The position numbers and the translations under genes were made by a program. This document shows positions 27,819 to 34,943 of a stretch of 37,051 bases of DNA, one piece after another. The DNA is from Desulfobacteraceae bacterium (GTDB taxonomy: Bacteria > Desulfobacterota > Desulfobacteria > Desulfobacterales > JAABRJ01), in NCBI GenBank assembly GCA_022340425.1, contig JAJDNY010000151.1, positions 1-37,051 of the forward strand. Reading direction: 5' to 3'. Under the pieces are notes generated by a model. That model was given only the letters and a program-made list of their open reading frames with translations, did no database searches and was not told the DNA's origin. Position 1 is the stretch's first letter. Each line of letters opens with the position of its first letter.

Positions 27819-27945
27819 CTAAAGCGTCAGCTCGACGCCAATAAAGAACGACTGCCCGGGCGCCGAAAACCCGAACGTCTCTTCGTAGTCCTCGTCGAAG
27901 AGGTTCTTTGCCATGCCATTGACCATCACAATTATTTTAGCGCAA
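27819..27945 (-). pseudogene. C-terminal remnant of a TonB-dependent outer-membrane receptor
   Basis: About 40 codons end in VNGMAKNLFDEDYEETFGFS then APGQSFFIGVELTL and a TAG. The NLFDEDYE turn and the final amphipathic beta-strand with a hydrophobic C-terminal residue are the hallmark end of TonB-dependent receptor barrels. The rest of the ~650-residue receptor is absent. A short piece in another frame just upstream (LEPLDLFVGLR, ~27950-27985) may be the preceding strand, now shifted. It lies downstream of a FecBCD-type transporter on the same strand, where a matching receptor would be expected, so the outer-membrane part of this uptake system has been lost here. Confidence 0.72.
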
Positions 27946-28252
27946 CCCCACGAAGAGATCCAGCGGCTCCAGGATATCCGGGTGTCGCCGCCGTCGGTGA
28001 ATGGAAGAGGGAAGCAGCCCTGGCGAATGGAAGCTGCGTTTTCATTTCTACGCTCTTTTTTTCCGCGTGCAGCGTAAATCAGCGCAATCTCAGTCGGCGT
28101 AGCGTTTGGCCAGGGGATCGGTACCGCCGGGGAACATGGCCGCAAACGGTTCGAAGCGCCCAATGCGCTCCGGGTGCTGTCAGCCGTCGGCAGTTTCACT
28201 GTTGGTGGGTTTCACGCCCTCCCGGACCTGTGCGGGGCCACGCACCCGAAAA

Positions 28253-29344
28253 CTAATCCCCAAAACCCGTCGGGGCGCCGATGGGGCCCCAGTCGGCTTG
28301 CATCTGATCGTAGACCGGGGCGCCCAGGAGAAAGGTGTAGATCGTGTCGGCCATGGCGGCGGGGTCGATGTCGTCGAAGCGCTCCGGGTAAAGGCGCTTG
28401 CCCACCGCCCAGGCGTTGGTCAGGGCCGTGCCGATGTTGGTGGTGTAGAAATTGAAGGGCAGCAGGGTGTAGACTCGGCGGTTTTTGAAAGCCTGCAGGC
28501 TCTGGTAGTAGCCGGGCTTTTTGCGGTAATCGGCCGCCACCAGCTCCAGCCCGCCGCCGTCGACGAAGATCACCTCGGGATCGAGCTTGAGCAGGATTTC
28601 CTTGTCCACAAAGAGATGGCTGCCCACGCGGGCCTCCACCCGCTCGGCCAGATTCTCGGCGTTCACCCAGGCGAGCGGCATGTACTGCTGCTCGGTGCTT
28701 TCGATGCCGTGGCTGCCGCGGTAGCCGATCCCGCCCACATAGACCCGGGCCCGTTTTTCGGGGGGGATGTCGGCGGTGCGCCGCCGCAGTTCACGCCGCT
28801 GGTCTTCGATGAAATTCACCACCGCTTCGGCGCGCGCCGTCCGGTTTAAAATTTCCCCGGCCACCCGCAGCGCCTGGAAGACCGCTTCGTCAAAGGTGGC
28901 AAAGGCGCCGTAGCTCAGCACCACCACCGGTACCCCCAGAGTCTGCTGCACCTCGTCGGCCAGGGCCGCGTCCATGTAAGTGACGAAAATCACCTCGGGC
29001 CGGGCCCGCAGCAGGGCCTCCAGATCGGGTTTTTTGTTAATGCTGGCGGGCCCGCCGGGACCCACCACCGGCAGCCGCGCCAGATCGGGGGACGCCATCC
29101 AGTAAGGGCGGCCGCGGGGGCTGCGCTTCTCCATCTCCTCCACCCCAACCACCCGGTCCTGGGCCTGGAGATAGACGATCAGCCGCAGGGCCCCCGGCCC
29201 CAGGCAGACGATGCGCTCGGGGTCAAACGGCGCGCTCACCTTCCGCTGGGCCATGTCCGTCACCGTGACCGTGGCGGCGCCGGCCGATGCCGCCGCCAGC
29301 AGAACGATCACGCCAATGCCCCATCCCCATCTTTTCCCGATCAT
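28253..29344 (-). CDS. Periplasmic substrate-binding protein of a FecBCD-type (metal-complex) ABC importer
   Basis: The protein has 363 residues with a signal peptide (GWGIGVIVLLAAASAGAATV). It belongs to the class III binding proteins (FecB/BtuF fold): VTDMAQRKVSAPFDPERIVC, LIVYLQAQDRVVGVEE, two lobes joined by a long helix, ILLKLDPEVIFVDGG and RLYPERFDDIDPAAMADTIY. Relatives bind iron-siderophore, heme, cobalamin or other metal chelates; the ligand is not readable. Its ATG overlaps the ATPase stop by 4 nt (ATGA). The CooT gene upstream suggests a nickel-related ligand (inference). Confidence 0.92.
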   Translation of the reverse strand: MIGKRWGWGIGVIVLLAAASAGAATVTVTDMAQRKVSAPFDPERIVCLGPGALRLIVYLQAQDRVVGVEEMEKRSPRGRPYWMASPDLARLPVVGPGGPASINKKPDLEALLRARPEVIFVTYMDAALADEVQQTLGVPVVVLSYGAFATFDEAVFQALRVAGEILNRTARAEAVVNFIEDQRRELRRRTADIPPEKRARVYVGGIGYRGSHGIESTEQQYMPLAWVNAENLAERVEARVGSHLFVDKEILLKLDPEVIFVDGGGLELVAADYRKKPGYYQSLQAFKNRRVYTLLPFNFYTTNIGTALTNAWAVGKRLYPERFDDIDPAAMADTIYTFLLGAPVYDQMQADWGPIGAPTGFGD

Positions 29345-30111
29345 TGCCCCTCCCCCGCCGGGGCCACCGGCACCACCACCGCCTGCCCCCGCACCATGGC
29401 GATCTCGACATCCACCCCGTAGACCTCCCGCACCAGGGCGGCGTCCACCTCCCGACGCGGGACCCGGGCGTGGACCCGGTGGTCCTTGAGAAACAGAAAG
29501 TGATCCGCGAAGCGCAGGGCCAGGTTGAGATCGTGGATCGAGACCACCGCCGCCAGCCCGTCCGAGTGGACGATGCGGCGGATCAGGCCCAGCACCTCCA
29601 GCTGGTTCCGGAGATCCAGGCTGCTGGTGGGTTCATCCATCAGCAGGATTTTGGGAGACTGCGCCAGAGCCCGGGCGATGATTACCTTCTGCAGCTCACC
29701 GCCGCTCAAAGCGCTCACCGGCCGGTGGGCCAGCGGCGCCAGCCCCATGGCCTCCAGGGCCGCCTCGACCCGGTCATAATCCGCCCGGCCGGCCTTCCAG
29801 CGGATGTGCGGCTTGCGGCCCACAAAAACCGCCTCGAAAACCGTCAGCCCGCCCTCCGACGCCTTTTGGGGGATGTAACCCACCCGCCGGGCGATCCGCT
29901 GGCAATCCATCCGCAGCAGGTCCTCGTTTTCCAGCAGCACCGTTCCCTGCTGGGGGGCGAGGATCCGGTTGAGGCATTTCAGCAGGGTGGATTTTCCGGC
30001 GCCGTTGACCCCCAGGACCCCAAGGATGCGCCCGGCCCCCAGCTCGAAGCCCACATCGTCCAGCACCGCCCGGCCGTTGTAGGCGAAGCGGATCTCCGCC
30101 GCCGTCAGCAT
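29341..30111 (-). CDS. ABC transporter ATP-binding protein, FecE/BtuD type
   Basis: The protein has 256 residues. Walker A is GVNGAGKSTLLK (~33-44), the Q-loop is YIPQKASE, the signature is ALSGGELQKVIIARALAQSP (~133-152), Walker B is ILLMDEPTSSLDLRNQ, and the H-loop is VVSIHDLNLALR. The protein drives the permease at the cytoplasmic membrane. Its ATG shares one base with the permease stop (TGATG), and its stop overlaps the binding-protein start, so the three genes are translationally coupled. Confidence 0.96.
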   Translation of the reverse strand: MLTAAEIRFAYNGRAVLDDVGFELGAGRILGVLGVNGAGKSTLLKCLNRILAPQQGTVLLENEDLLRMDCQRIARRVGYIPQKASEGGLTVFEAVFVGRKPHIRWKAGRADYDRVEAALEAMGLAPLAHRPVSALSGGELQKVIIARALAQSPKILLMDEPTSSLDLRNQLEVLGLIRRIVHSDGLAAVVSIHDLNLALRFADHFLFLKDHRVHARVPRREVDAALVREVYGVDVEIAMVRGQAVVVPVAPAGEGQ

Positions 30112-31148
30112 CAGTGCCGCCCCCGCACCAGCAGAAAGAGAAACATCGGCGCCCCCATGAACGAGGTCACCACCCCCACCGGCAGGGCCCCGGAGCCGAT
30201 CAGCACCCGCCCGACGGTATCGGCCAGCAGCAGCAGCAGGGCCCCCAGGATCGCGGAGAAGGGGATCAGGAGACCGTTTTCCTCGCCCACCAGGCGCCGG
30301 GCCAGGTGGGGCGCGATCAGCCCGACAAAAGCGATCACGCCGTGGAAGGCGGTCACCATGGCGGCGACCAGCGCCGCCGCCAGCATGCCCTGCAGCCGCA
30401 CCCGGGCCACGTTGGTGCCCAGGCCCCTGGCGGCCTCCTCGCCGGCGGTCAGGGCGTTGAGGTCCCAGCGCCGGATCAGAAGATAGACCATCGTCATCAG
30501 GCTGACGGCGGCCACCAACCCGATCTCGCCCCAGTTGGAGCGCGCCACGTCGCCGAAGGTCCAGAAGACCACCACCGCGAGTTCCGTCTCGGTGGCCAGA
30601 TACTGCACCAGAATCGTGGCCGAGGCGAAGAGCGAGGAGAGCGCCACCCCCGCGAGGATGATCGCTTCGGGTGAAAGCTGGCGGAGACGCGCCAAAGTCA
30701 GAATGATCAGGGTGGCGCCCATGGCGCCGGCAAAGGCGAAAACGGTCACGGAGAAGACCCCGGCGCCGAACACGACGATGGCCAGGGCGGCGCCAAAAGC
30801 CGCTCCCTGGCTGATGCCGAGAGTGGAGGGCGAGCCCAGCGGGTTTTTGAGCAGGGTTTGAATGCCCAGCCCGGCCAGCGACAGCCCGCAGCCGGAGACG
30901 ACGGCGGCCAGGATCCGGGGCAGGCGGATCTTCCAGACGACCACATCGGCGGCCTCCGGGGCCCTTCCCACCAGCGCCTGAAGAACCTTAAAAGGCGACA
31001 GGTCGTAGGCCCCCTGGCCCACCGCGAAGACCCCCACGGCAAACGTCAATCCGGTGAGGCCCGCCAGCCAGAGGGCTTTTTGGCGCAACTGCCGGCGATA
31101 AGCGGCGGCAAGTCCCCCGCCGGGGGTGGTGATCCGACTGTCCTTCAT
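30111..31148 (-). CDS. ABC transporter permease, FecCD/BtuC family
   Basis: The protein has 345 residues with about ten membrane segments. Family landmarks: RLPRILAAVVSGCGLSLAG, QTLLKNPLGSPSTLGISQGA, IILAGVALSSLFASATIL, RGLGTNVARVRLQGMLAAAL (the ATPase-coupling region), and FVGLIAPHLARRLVGEENGL. It forms a homodimer for import. The in-frame ATG at 31148 is preferred to a GTG at 31214 because the extra N-terminal sequence is not family-like; the Shine-Dalgarno sequence is weak. It follows cooT by 130 bp. Confidence 0.95.
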   Translation of the reverse strand: MKDSRITTPGGGLAAAYRRQLRQKALWLAGLTGLTFAVGVFAVGQGAYDLSPFKVLQALVGRAPEAADVVVWKIRLPRILAAVVSGCGLSLAGLGIQTLLKNPLGSPSTLGISQGAAFGAALAIVVFGAGVFSVTVFAFAGAMGATLIILTLARLRQLSPEAIILAGVALSSLFASATILVQYLATETELAVVVFWTFGDVARSNWGEIGLVAAVSLMTMVYLLIRRWDLNALTAGEEAARGLGTNVARVRLQGMLAAALVAAMVTAFHGVIAFVGLIAPHLARRLVGEENGLLIPFSAILGALLLLLADTVGRVLIGSGALPVGVVTSFMGAPMFLFLLVRGRH

Positions 31149-31278
31149 CTCTTTAAAACCCCTGGGGCACGGGCAAAGCCCTGGGTGGGCGCTTCGCCTC
31201 GAGGGGCGCGGCACCGGGATGGTGTCGCGGGGCCAAGGTCAAGCCCCCCGCTGACTGCAAGCGCCGGTCAGCCCGGCG

Positions 31279-31467
31279 TCATTCCTCGAAGAGTATCTTG
31301 TGGTTGACCAGGTTCATGCGCTTGATGCGCCCCCGGACGATCTTCTGGTCGCCGAAGATGCCCACCAGCCGGAAGACCCCGTCCTCTTCGGGTTCCACCA
31401 GGTCCACGGCCTGCATCAACAGCTCTTCCTTGCCGTCCTTGACGAAATAGGCATTGGCTTCACACAT
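31279..31467 (-). CDS. CooT-family nickel-binding protein
   Basis: The protein has 62 residues: MCEANAYFVKDGKEELLMQA, then VDLVEPEEDGVFRLVGIFGD and KRMNLVNHKILFEE, a full match to the CooT pattern. In Rhodospirillum rubrum, CooT serves Ni insertion into CO dehydrogenase and binds Ni as a homodimer through Cys2; Cys2 is present here. AAGGAGGT, located inside the end of the DUF3842 gene, precedes the ATG. The 8-nt overlap (ATGTGTGA) with DUF3842 shows tight coupling. The neighbouring metal-complex importer makes nickel uptake the leading idea. Confidence 0.9.
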   Translation of the reverse strand: MCEANAYFVKDGKEELLMQAVDLVEPEEDGVFRLVGIFGDQKIVRGRIKRMNLVNHKILFEE

Positions 31468-31894
31468 GGTTGATTACCTCCTTGATTTTTCCTTCCACCG
31501 CGCGCTGCACCAGGTGCGGCAGCGGCTCCCAAACCACCCCGATGATCTCGATCGGCTCCTGGGAAAAGGGCACCAGCACCTTCAGCGCCGGGCTCGAGGT
31601 GACCGCCGCCGCCATGGCCGGGGTGACCTCGCCCAGCATGGCGTTGGCCCAGGTCACGCTGATCGGCCCGACGATGCAGTCCGCATGGGCCACACAGTGG
31701 CAGATGGCGTTTTCACCCGAAGCCCCCTTGTTGGCGCCGGCCTTGAGCATCTGGGCGGTGGCGATGGCGTTGGTGCCCAGAGCGATCAGTTCGACGCTCT
31801 CGCCGAAAGCTTCCTTGATATATTTGATGAGGGTGGCCCCGATGCCGCCCCCCTGGCCGTCCAACACACAGATTCGTTTACGCAATATGTTCAT
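31460..31894 (-). CDS. DUF3842 family protein
   Basis: The protein has 144 residues. The start RKRICVLDGQGGGIGATLIK has a glycine loop as in Rossmann or P-loop-like folds. It is followed by LIALGTNAIATAQMLKAGAN, GENAICHCVAHADCIVGPIS and AAAVTSSPALKVLVPFSQEP. Two Cys/His pairs (CHCVAHADC) could bind metal. The family has no established function; its coupling to CooT suggests nickel homeostasis. The start is uncertain: the ATG at 31894 sits directly on an AAGG, and a TTG at 31885 has better spacing. Confidence 0.85.
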   Translation of the reverse strand: MNILRKRICVLDGQGGGIGATLIKYIKEAFGESVELIALGTNAIATAQMLKAGANKGASGENAICHCVAHADCIVGPISVTWANAMLGEVTPAMAAAVTSSPALKVLVPFSQEPIEIIGVVWEPLPHLVQRAVEGKIKEVINHV

Positions 31895-32144
31895 CCTTGG
31901 GTTAAGGTCGTCCCCCCTTCACACCCCTTTCGCCAAAAAGAAAAGCCATAAATTCCGGGCTGCTGCCAGCCGCGGCCTTCATGGCCTGAAAATTAAAAAA
32001 AGTGGGGTCGAAACCGGAGCGGGCGCCTTCATGACGCCGGATCTGGTGCCTTTCTACGCCAAAAGAAAACCGGTTGTCAAGGCAAAAGGGTCCGGCCCGC
32101 CCGGATGGATCGGCTCAAAAGATGCAGGCGAAACCAAGCTGAGG
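31895..32144. other. Leader and promoter region of the DUF3842-CooT-transporter operon
   Basis: 250 bp. Minus-strand transcription from the promoter at 32051-32080 would make a leader of about 150 nt. It contains two related short elements with CCTTCATG on the plus strand (around 31977-31985 and 32028-32036), each flanked by GC-rich complementary bases, and a stem GGCTG/CAGCC (31959-31973). No known riboswitch consensus is recognised. Confidence 0.4.
32051..32080 (-). promoter_or_regulatory. Promoter of the DUF3842-CooT operon
   Basis: On the minus strand: a perfect -35 TTGACA (complement of 32075-32080), an 18-nt spacer and -10 TAGAAA (complement of 32051-32056). It is the best sigma70 match near this operon. 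Confidence 0.5.
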
Positions 32145-32425
32145 TCAGCTCACGATTTCGTTCCATTCCCCCTGCCACAACAGGTGGATGAAATCCGTGT
32201 AGGGCAGAATATCAATGCCATCCTCGGTCTTGCGCCTGTTCTTTTCAAGGCCCACCAGGAGAAGATGCCCGACGGACGGATAATCCTGGCGGTCTTGAGC
32301 AGATCGATGCGCACCGCATCCGGGTAGACGGATTTCAACAACGTGGTTTTCCCGGTTTGCCGTGGCCCCCACAAAAAAAAACTTCGCTTCGGATCGGCGG
32401 GGAGTGCCAGCAACCTTTTGCACAT
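32145..32425 (-). pseudogene. DUF4143-type AAA ATPase remnant with large internal deletion
   Basis: The N-terminal piece is MCKRLLALPADPKRSFFLWG followed by the Walker A PRQTGKTTLLKSVYPDAVRI. It joins directly to the family's C-terminal end in another frame, KTEDGIDILPYTDFIHLLWQ then GEWNEIVS. Intact members are about 380-400 residues, with an N-terminal AAA module and a DUF4143 C-terminal domain. Roughly 280-300 codons are missing and the two ends are frameshifted relative to each other. It is surely nonfunctional. The neighbourhood (31.9-32.6 kb) has no intact gene. Confidence 0.8.
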
Positions 32426-32598
32426 CGTGTGAGTCCCCAATGAAATACATGTATATTGACGCCGTACAGCATGATCGTAAAGAACACGGGAAATGTAAAG
32501 GCATTTGCCGGTTAGCACCAAGAAGGGGCGGAATGCCCACAGGGGCTGGCCACAGGGCAGGCGTCGCCGTCGATTGTAACCTGAAGGGGCAGCGCGCC

Positions 32599-34071
32599 TC
32601 ACTCCCCCGGGACGGGCTTGAGCTTGAGGATGACGTCCAAGAGCAGGGTGTATTTGGCCGGTGTGGGGCCGTCGGCGCCCTCGATGTCGAAGGTTCGCAG
32701 GTCGATCTGAAAGGCGCTGCGCACCAGGAGCCGCGGGGCGCCGTCCGCGCCGATGACCGGCTCGAATTCCGCAACCACCGAGAGGGGCACACTTTTTCCC
32801 TTCAAGGTGAAATTGCCGGAGACCGCCGCCGGCGTCAGCCGTCCGTAAGCAATCGGCTCGCCGTCGCCGCTGACGGCCTGAATATCGAAGCGCGCCTGGG
32901 GAAAGGTCCTGGCGCCCAGAAGAGCGCTGCCGCGAACGGCCTCATCCAGCACCGGTTCCCCCAGGGTGACCGCGCGGCGCGTGTCGACCTCGACAAACCC
33001 GGTGGTGCCTTCCACGGCAAGGGTTTCCGGCAGCGACAGGCGACCCGCGGCCACTTTGACCTCGCCGGCATAGTGGTCCAGGGGCGCCGGAAACCGGAAC
33101 TGGATCATCGGGGGATCATCGGGACCGGGCCCCTCCAGGGTCCAGACGCGCGCCAGGGCGACATCCGGGGTGCTGTCGGCGGCCGCCAGGGCGGGCGCCG
33201 CGGGCAGCGTAAAACCGATCTCCTCCCAGCTCAGACGGGGGACCGCGGCGGCCACCGGGTCAAAGGCGTCACCGCTCGCCGGGCTCCCGATCTGCCGGAC
33301 CACGGCGGCTTCCATCAGCGCAGCGGCCTGTTCGAAGAGCTTCCAGCGGGACTTCCAGGCACCGGTCAGCGGGTCCTGCTTTTTCTCGAAGATCGGGGAC
33401 TCGCAGTCAAACTGGGAATACAGCGCCAGGGAGAGATACAGCGTGCCCTCCGGGGACACCCAGGGGTAGAAGTCCATGTAAAACCCCCGGTCGGCACGTT
33501 CCAGGTCCACCACAGGCTGGAGTTTAAAGTGCCCAAAGCCGCGGACGATGCTGGCCAGGGCCTCTTCCAGAAAGGCCTCGTGGGAATAGCCCGCCGGCTG
33601 CGTGCCGGTGACCGCCGACACCTTAAGCGGCGCCCAGACCCGGCTGCGGCCGTTTTGCCAGACGGGGATGCGTTCCCGGCGGTTGGGCGCCTCCCCCTGG
33701 GGAACGAAACGGGAGGTGCGGATGAAATTGCGCACCCGGCCCGGGGTGGTCGTGCGCCCCTGGTAGAGCGAGCGGCCGCGGTGGTTTTGAAAGACGATCA
33801 GCGGGGTGACGGCGACCTCCGGGGGCGCGCCGCCGCCGGCCGCGACAACGTGCAGGGGCACCCCCAGGCCGGATGCGACCTCGCCGATGGCGGGCAGCTG
33901 TTGGCTTTGAAACACCCGGTCCACCTCGGAGGGTCCGGGCTGAACGAACACGATCAGCTGCTCGGACGAAGGCGCCGCACCAGTCGCCGGCGCACCCACC
34001 GGCAGCAGCAGCAAGGCGGCCGCTGCCACGAAGGTTACGAACGGTTTAAGGATATTAAGGGAAACGATCAT
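32599..34071 (-). CDS. Exported two-part protein with C-terminal YceI domain
   Basis: The protein has 490 residues with a signal peptide (KPFVTFVAAAALLLLPVGAP). Residues ~35-125 resemble a thioredoxin-like fold (LIVFVQPGPSEVDRVFQSQQ, then TPLIVFQNHRGRSLYQGR) but have no CxxC. The middle ~200 residues are unassigned. Residues ~330-487 are a YceI-like lipocalin-type barrel (FVEVDTRRAVTLG, RTFPQARFDIQAV, VSGNFTLKGKSVPLSVVAEF). YceI proteins bind isoprenoid-type lipids in the periplasm. GGAAG precedes the ATG, 10 bp after the stop of the other YceI gene, so both are in one operon. Confidence 0.8.
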   Translation of the reverse strand: MIVSLNILKPFVTFVAAAALLLLPVGAPATGAAPSSEQLIVFVQPGPSEVDRVFQSQQLPAIGEVASGLGVPLHVVAAGGGAPPEVAVTPLIVFQNHRGRSLYQGRTTTPGRVRNFIRTSRFVPQGEAPNRRERIPVWQNGRSRVWAPLKVSAVTGTQPAGYSHEAFLEEALASIVRGFGHFKLQPVVDLERADRGFYMDFYPWVSPEGTLYLSLALYSQFDCESPIFEKKQDPLTGAWKSRWKLFEQAAALMEAAVVRQIGSPASGDAFDPVAAAVPRLSWEEIGFTLPAAPALAAADSTPDVALARVWTLEGPGPDDPPMIQFRFPAPLDHYAGEVKVAAGRLSLPETLAVEGTTGFVEVDTRRAVTLGEPVLDEAVRGSALLGARTFPQARFDIQAVSGDGEPIAYGRLTPAAVSGNFTLKGKSVPLSVVAEFEPVIGADGAPRLLVRSAFQIDLRTFDIEGADGPTPAKYTLLLDVILKLKPVPGE

Positions 34072-34081
34072 TGCGGGCTTC

Positions 34082-34672
34082 CTACGGCTGCCGGATGACC
34101 TCGATGCTGACCGTCAGGTCCACCTCGTCGCTGAGCCCCTCCAGCATGAAGTCCATCCCCCAGTCGCTGCGCTTGATGGTGAATTCGGTCTCGAAGCCCC
34201 GCCGGAACTTTCCCCAGGGGTCCTGGCCGGCACCGGTCTTGCGGGCGGTGACGGTCACCGGCCGCGTCTGGCCGAGGAGGGTCAGGTCGCCGGTGATCTC
34301 GAAGCTGTCCGCCGCCAGCTTTTGGATCTTGGTGCTCTGAAAGCTGATGGTGGTGAACTTTTCGGCGTTGAAGAAGTCCGCACTGCGCAGGTGCTCGTCG
34401 CGCTTTTGGACATCGGTGTCAACGTCTTTGGCGTTTACCTGCATGGCGACGGCGACGATGGTCGCATTGGCGTCGTCCCAGGTCAGCTCGCCGGTGGCCC
34501 CGTTGAAGCGCCCGTAGGAGTAGCCAATGTCGAGGTGCTTGATTTTGAACAGGATGTAGCTGTGGACGGTATCCACCTGATAGGTTTCAGCGGCGCGTGC
34601 GGGCGCTGCAGCCGCCGCCAGCGCGACGGCAACCACGGCGATAAATCGAGTGACAAAAGACTGAATCTGCAT
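34082..34672 (-). CDS. YceI-family periplasmic protein
   Basis: The protein has 196 residues with a signal peptide (FIAVVAVALAAAAAPARAAE). YceI landmarks: YQVDTVHSYILFKIKHLDIG, GRFNGATGELTWD, VQKRDEHLRSADFFNAEKFT and ITGDLTLLGQTRPVTV. The family folds as a beta-barrel that binds amphiphiles such as polyisoprenoids. The ATG at 34672 has AAGGAGG upstream; the longer frame to 35044 runs into the upstream gene. It is likely transcribed from the promoter at 34797-34824 together with the larger YceI protein. Confidence 0.95.
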   Translation of the reverse strand: MQIQSFVTRFIAVVAVALAAAAAPARAAETYQVDTVHSYILFKIKHLDIGYSYGRFNGATGELTWDDANATIVAVAMQVNAKDVDTDVQKRDEHLRSADFFNAEKFTTISFQSTKIQKLAADSFEITGDLTLLGQTRPVTVTARKTGAGQDPWGKFRRGFETEFTIKRSDWGMDFMLEGLSDEVDLTVSIEVIRQP

Positions 34673-34796
34673 GGCGGCCTCCTTCCGAGGGGGGGTGGTG
34701 AAAAGGGAGCGGCTGAAACACGGCCACAACCGCCGGGTGGGGATAGGTCGGTGCGCCGCGAGCGGGCGCTTTCCGCGATACCGAGCGATGAGGTTC

Positions 34797-34824
34797 AACG
34801 TAATGGCCGCGGCAGGCTTGTCAA
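34797..34824 (-). promoter_or_regulatory. Promoter of the YceI operon
   Basis: On the minus strand: a perfect -35 TTGACA (complement of 34819-34824), a 16-nt spacer and a weak -10 TACGTT (complement of 34797-34802). It lies about 125 nt upstream of the yceI start. Confidence 0.45.
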
Positions 34825-34943
34825 GTTGCGCACGGCGGGCGCAGGGGAAGATCCCTGGGGTCGGGGTGACCGCCACCACGGCCGTTATCACCCGGAGACC
34901 CGGACGGCGGCAATCGCTTGGAAGACGCCCATTTTGCGGATTG

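Noticed and set aside
28180-28250. Possible cobalamin-riboswitch-like sequence (GTGAAAC repeats) upstream of the receptor remnant
   Set aside because: Only short resemblance; the conserved B12-box and core pairing cannot be assembled from these bases.
32362-34098. 578-codon plus-strand open frame opposite the large YceI protein gene
   Set aside because: No motif, no ribosome-binding site, and composition typical of antisense shadows.
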